This document shows positions 5,415-6,025 of a stretch of DNA of 6,025 bases, piece by piece; the stretch's first letter is position 1; the number at the start of each line of letters is the position of its first letter. Below the pieces are notes generated by a model. The model was not told the origin of the DNA and did not search any database. It saw nothing but the letters and a program-made list of their open reading frames with translations. The translations under genes were made by a program, and so were the position numbers. The stretch comes from Chloroflexota bacterium (GTDB lineage Bacteria > Chloroflexota > Limnocylindria > Limnocylindrales > CSP1-4): assembly GCA_027346765.1 (NCBI GenBank), contig DAIERN010000092.1:1-6025 (forward strand), read 5' to 3'.

Positions 5415-5954
5415 ATGTCCGGCGGGGGCGCGAACGGCCACAACGGCAATGGCGGCCTGAACGAGTTGATCGTTGAGAGTGTCCGCGTCCACATGCTGTC
5501 GTCGCAGCACGTGGTGATCCTGCGCGACACCGGCCACGATCGCTACCTGCCCATCTGGATCGGGCCATGGGAGGCGAACGCGATCGCCATGCGGCTGCAG
5601 GGAGTGACGCCGGAGCGGCCCATGACGCATGACCTCTTCAGCCAAACGCTGTCGGAGCTGGGTGTGACGGTCAAACGGATCGTCGTATCTGACCTGGCCG
5701 AGGACACCTTCCGGGCGCGGCTGCTGCTCCAGGTCGACGGCCGCGAGCTGGATCTTGACGCGCGACCGTCGGATGCGATCGCGCTCGCGGTGCGGGTGGG
5801 CGTGCCCATCTTCGCCACCGATGCGGTGATGGATCGTGCCGGCGTCGTGCCTGAAGGTGCCGAGGAAGAGAAGCTGTCTGTCTTCCGCGAGTTCGTGAAC
5901 TCGCTCAACGTCGATCTGCCCGACGATCCCGAAGGGGGCCGCAAGGAGGCTTAG
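5415..5954 (+). CDS. Bifunctional nuclease (DUF151/BFN) family protein
   Basis: 179 residues. The DUF151 domain spans about 17-145, with the diagnostic RYLPIWIGPWEANAIAM (43-59) and DARPSDAIALAVR (115-127). Some plant and bacterial members have been described as nucleases acting on RNA and DNA, but the cellular role in most bacteria is unclear. The N-terminal 15 residues are rich in Gly and Asn (SGGGANGHNGNGG), probably a flexible tail. The C-terminus has an EEEKLSVFREFVNSLNVDLPD segment (150-170), as in high-GC relatives, instead of the UvrB/C-like motif found in longer homologues. The ATG is set by the -10 element at 5402 and the absence of any Shine-Dalgarno. It has its own promoter, 27 bp after the preceding gene, so co-regulation with the upstream genes is uncertain. 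Confidence 0.93.
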   Translation: MSGGGANGHNGNGGLNELIVESVRVHMLSSQHVVILRDTGHDRYLPIWIGPWEANAIAMRLQGVTPERPMTHDLFSQTLSELGVTVKRIVVSDLAEDTFRARLLLQVDGRELDLDARPSDAIALAVRVGVPIFATDAVMDRAGVVPEGAEEEKLSVFREFVNSLNVDLPDDPEGGRKEA

Positions 5955-5989
5955 TGAAGTTCCTCGGTGCAAATGAGACACCCTTGTAG
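5954..5989 (+). CDS. Possible 11-residue leader peptide
   Basis: GTG at 5954 shares its G with the TAG stop of the DUF151 gene. It is preceded by AGGAGG at 5944-5949 with a short 4-nt spacer. The frame encodes MKFLGANETPL and stops with TAG at 5987-5989. It has no run of one amino acid as in classic attenuators. Its end overlaps the hairpins before the next gene, so translation could affect their folding. It may equally be chance, since both the ribosome-binding sequence and the frame are short. Confidence 0.22.
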   Translation: MKFLGANETPL

Positions 5990-5995
5990 CGTGTC
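5977..5995. repeat. 19-bp imperfect palindrome
   Basis: GACACCCTTGTAGCGTGTC has five matched outer base pairs on each side and two matched inner pairs around a short centre. It could be a repressor site for the gene starting at 6013, or simply the inner arm of the RNA hairpin. The ACAC/GTGT ends recall an NrdR box, but the length and centre do not fit. Confidence 0.3.
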
Positions 5996-6000
5996 ACCCG

Positions 6001-6006
6001 AGGAGG
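6001..6006 (+). promoter_or_regulatory. Strong Shine-Dalgarno (AGGAGG)
   Basis: AGGAGG lies 6 nt before the ATG at 6013, the best ribosome site in the window. It contrasts with the two leaderless genes just upstream. Confidence 0.65.
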
Positions 6007-6012
6007 GTGTAC

Positions 6013-6025
6013 ATGGCTCTGCGGT
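6013..6025 (+). CDS. Start of an unidentified gene, cut by the window end
   Basis: Only MALR and one further base are visible. The ATG is supported by the AGGAGG 6 nt upstream. Nothing can be said about its function. An overlapping frame from an ATG at 5973 is also open to the window end but has no ribosome site. Confidence 0.5.

Larger units (their letters stand above)
5961..6010 (+). promoter_or_regulatory. Alternative hairpins covering the next gene's ribosome site
   Basis: Three pairings can be drawn. TCCTCGG (5961-5967) pairs with CCGAGGA (5998-6004). Inside it GACAC (5977-5981) pairs with GTGTC (5991-5995). Alternatively ACACCCT (5978-5984) pairs with AGGGTGT (6004-6010), which excludes the other two. 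The outer stem and the alternative stem each occupy part of the AGGAGG at 6001-6006. There is no T-run, so a simple terminator is unlikely. Confidence 0.35.

Noticed and set aside
5978..5994. NrdR box before the gene at 6013
   Set aside because: The ACAC and GTGT ends fit, but the site is 17 rather than 16 bp and the GC-containing centre lacks the AT-rich core. The downstream gene is not visible.
1..6025. CRISPR array, transposon, tRNA or rRNA
   Set aside because: No spaced direct repeats, terminal inverted repeats, transposase motifs or structural RNA signatures were seen in the window.

Overview
The window is a bacterial chromosomal replication-origin neighbourhood from a high-GC organism. 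All recognised genes lie on the + strand in the order oriC-like region - dnaN - recF - dciA (DUF721) - large membrane protein with a degenerate PP2C domain - DUF151 bifunctional-nuclease protein - start of an unidentified gene. Coding DNA is strongly GC-rich with G/C-ending codons. The DnaA boxes are closest to the TTGTCCACA form favoured in high-GC Gram-positives, and two genes look leaderless (a TAGNNT -10 element 7-8 nt before the ATG, no Shine-Dalgarno). This fits a high-GC Chloroflexota (for example Limnocylindria-like) or an actinobacterium. The sequence alone does not decide between them.

Positions 1-450 hold no recognisable complete gene. A short coding-looking tail may end at 164. 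From 174 to 420 there is a cluster of DnaA-box-like 9-mers (one perfect TTGTCCACA, two with a single mismatch, three weaker) running into a 50-bp AT-rich, purine-rich stretch just before dnaN. This is a good candidate for oriC. dnaA itself is not in the window.

Positions 451-3096 form a replication/repair block: dnaN (beta sliding clamp), recF (gap-repair ATPase that loads RecA) and dciA (DUF721, replicative-helicase loader). recF and dciA overlap by ATGA and are probably translationally coupled. The recF Shine-Dalgarno sits in a small hairpin.

Positions 3108-5387 encode a 759-residue protein with a PP2C-like cytoplasmic domain that has lost most metal-binding acidic residues, one transmembrane helix, a predicted extracytoplasmic propeller-like domain of about six repeats and a Pro/Thr/Ser-rich tail. 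It looks like a transmembrane pseudophosphatase and is the most unusual gene here. Its -10 element shares bases with the dciA stop codon.

Positions 5415-5954 encode a DUF151 protein, again with a leaderless-type -10. The last 70 bases hold an 11-codon potential leader ORF, alternative hairpins covering a strong Shine-Dalgarno, and the first four codons of the next gene.
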